A DNA stretch of 60,097 nucleotides from 79-D21 sp964521575 (lineage in GTDB: Bacteria > Synergistota > Synergistia > Synergistales > 79-D21), in contig CAZFSR010000011.1 in the NCBI GenBank assembly GCA_964521575.1, forward strand, positions 1 through 60,097, read 5' to 3'. Position numbers and translations under genes: made by a program. The first letter of the stretch is position 1. Each line of letters starts with the position of its first letter. The notes under the pieces are model-generated. The model searched no databases. It was not told the DNA's origin and saw only the letters and a program-made list of their open reading frames with translations. This document shows, piece after piece, positions 60,043 through 60,097 of the stretch.

Positions 60043-60097
60043 ATGACGGTGCCGTCGGACATCGAGATCGCGCAGGGAGCGAAGCTGCTGCCCATCG
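60043..60097 (+). CDS. fhs: Formate-tetrahydrofolate ligase, N-terminal fragment
   Basis: The gene is cut by the window edge. The 18 codons present read MTVPSDIEIAQGAKLLPI, matching the start of formate-tetrahydrofolate ligases (typically SDIEIAQ-A--LPI). gagggaag lies before the ATG. The enzyme makes 10-formyl-tetrahydrofolate from formate and ATP. It would connect with the PanB reaction through the tetrahydrofolate one-carbon pool. Confidence 0.8.
   Translation, partial: MTVPSDIEIAQGAKLLPI

Noticed and set aside
1..60097. CRISPR arrays, tRNA or rRNA genes, and insertion sequences
   Set aside because: I saw no regularly spaced direct repeats, no cloverleaf-like tRNA segment and no transposase or integrase reading frame in either strand.

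Overview
The window is a high-GC chromosomal segment from a diderm anaerobe, most probably a member of the Synergistota. Three things point that way: an outer-membrane beta-barrel protein ending in Phe, abundant amino-acid and TRAP-type uptake with catabolic genes, and the C-terminus of the gene remnant ending at 11801. That C-terminus (Gly-rich GSGGC, then a hydrophobic segment, then RKRR) matches the Synergist-CTERM sorting signal. The phylum is an inference; no rRNA or other marker gene is present.

Layout. 1-12456 is ordinary high-GC chromosome: the end of a porin, a histidine kinase with a receiver/PAS/PAS/HD-GYP partner, a flavin reductase, a DraG-type ADP-ribosylglycohydrolase, an acetoacetate-decarboxylase-like protein with an SDR, a membrane protein, a decayed DUF362/GH81 segment and an HD phosphohydrolase. 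12900-40822 is a defence-type island of uneven base composition. It holds (a) a nuclease plus Ski2-like helicase pair resembling Hachiman, (b) a decayed helicase remnant, (c) a type I restriction-modification operon (hsdM, hsdS, Mrr-like nuclease, acidic protein, hsdR), (d) an AT-rich DUF4268-like nuclease gene, and (e) a tightly packed seven-gene operon.

The seven-gene operon (26521-40822) is the outstanding feature. In order it encodes a SNF2/RapA-like ATPase, an Hsp70/actin-fold ATPase, a Tudor-like plus zinc-ribbon protein, a RecD-like SF1 helicase, a TPR protein, a 1562-residue fusion of a RecQ-type helicase to an apparently complete sigma-70 factor (regions 1.1 to 4.2), and a coiled-coil membrane-anchored protein. 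Three components (RapA-like, PcrA/UvrD-like Tudor, sigma-70) belong to families that touch RNA polymerase. I therefore propose an RNA-polymerase-linked helicase system, possibly antiphage, that I do not recognise as a described one.

40859-46015 returns to high GC: a PARG-like ADP-ribose hydrolase, a tandem-DTG aspartic protease-like protein, a DUF429-like protein, a Fic AMPylase with a HIT protein, and an MBL-fold hydrolase. 46116-58098 is a long minus-strand catabolic block: RpiR-type regulator, TRAP transporter (DctP, DctQ, DctM), RidA, a CyuA/UPF0597-type protein, an ornithine-cyclodeaminase-like reductase, both AcnX subunits, three small membrane proteins, an APC permease, a small membrane protein and an octopine-dehydrogenase-like protein. 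The AcnX + OCD-like + RidA combination suggests dehydration of a hydroxylated amino acid (for example cis-3-hydroxy-L-proline) followed by imine reduction or hydrolysis. The window ends with an IclR regulator behind a clear promoter/operator, panB, a terminator and the first codons of fhs (formate-tetrahydrofolate ligase).
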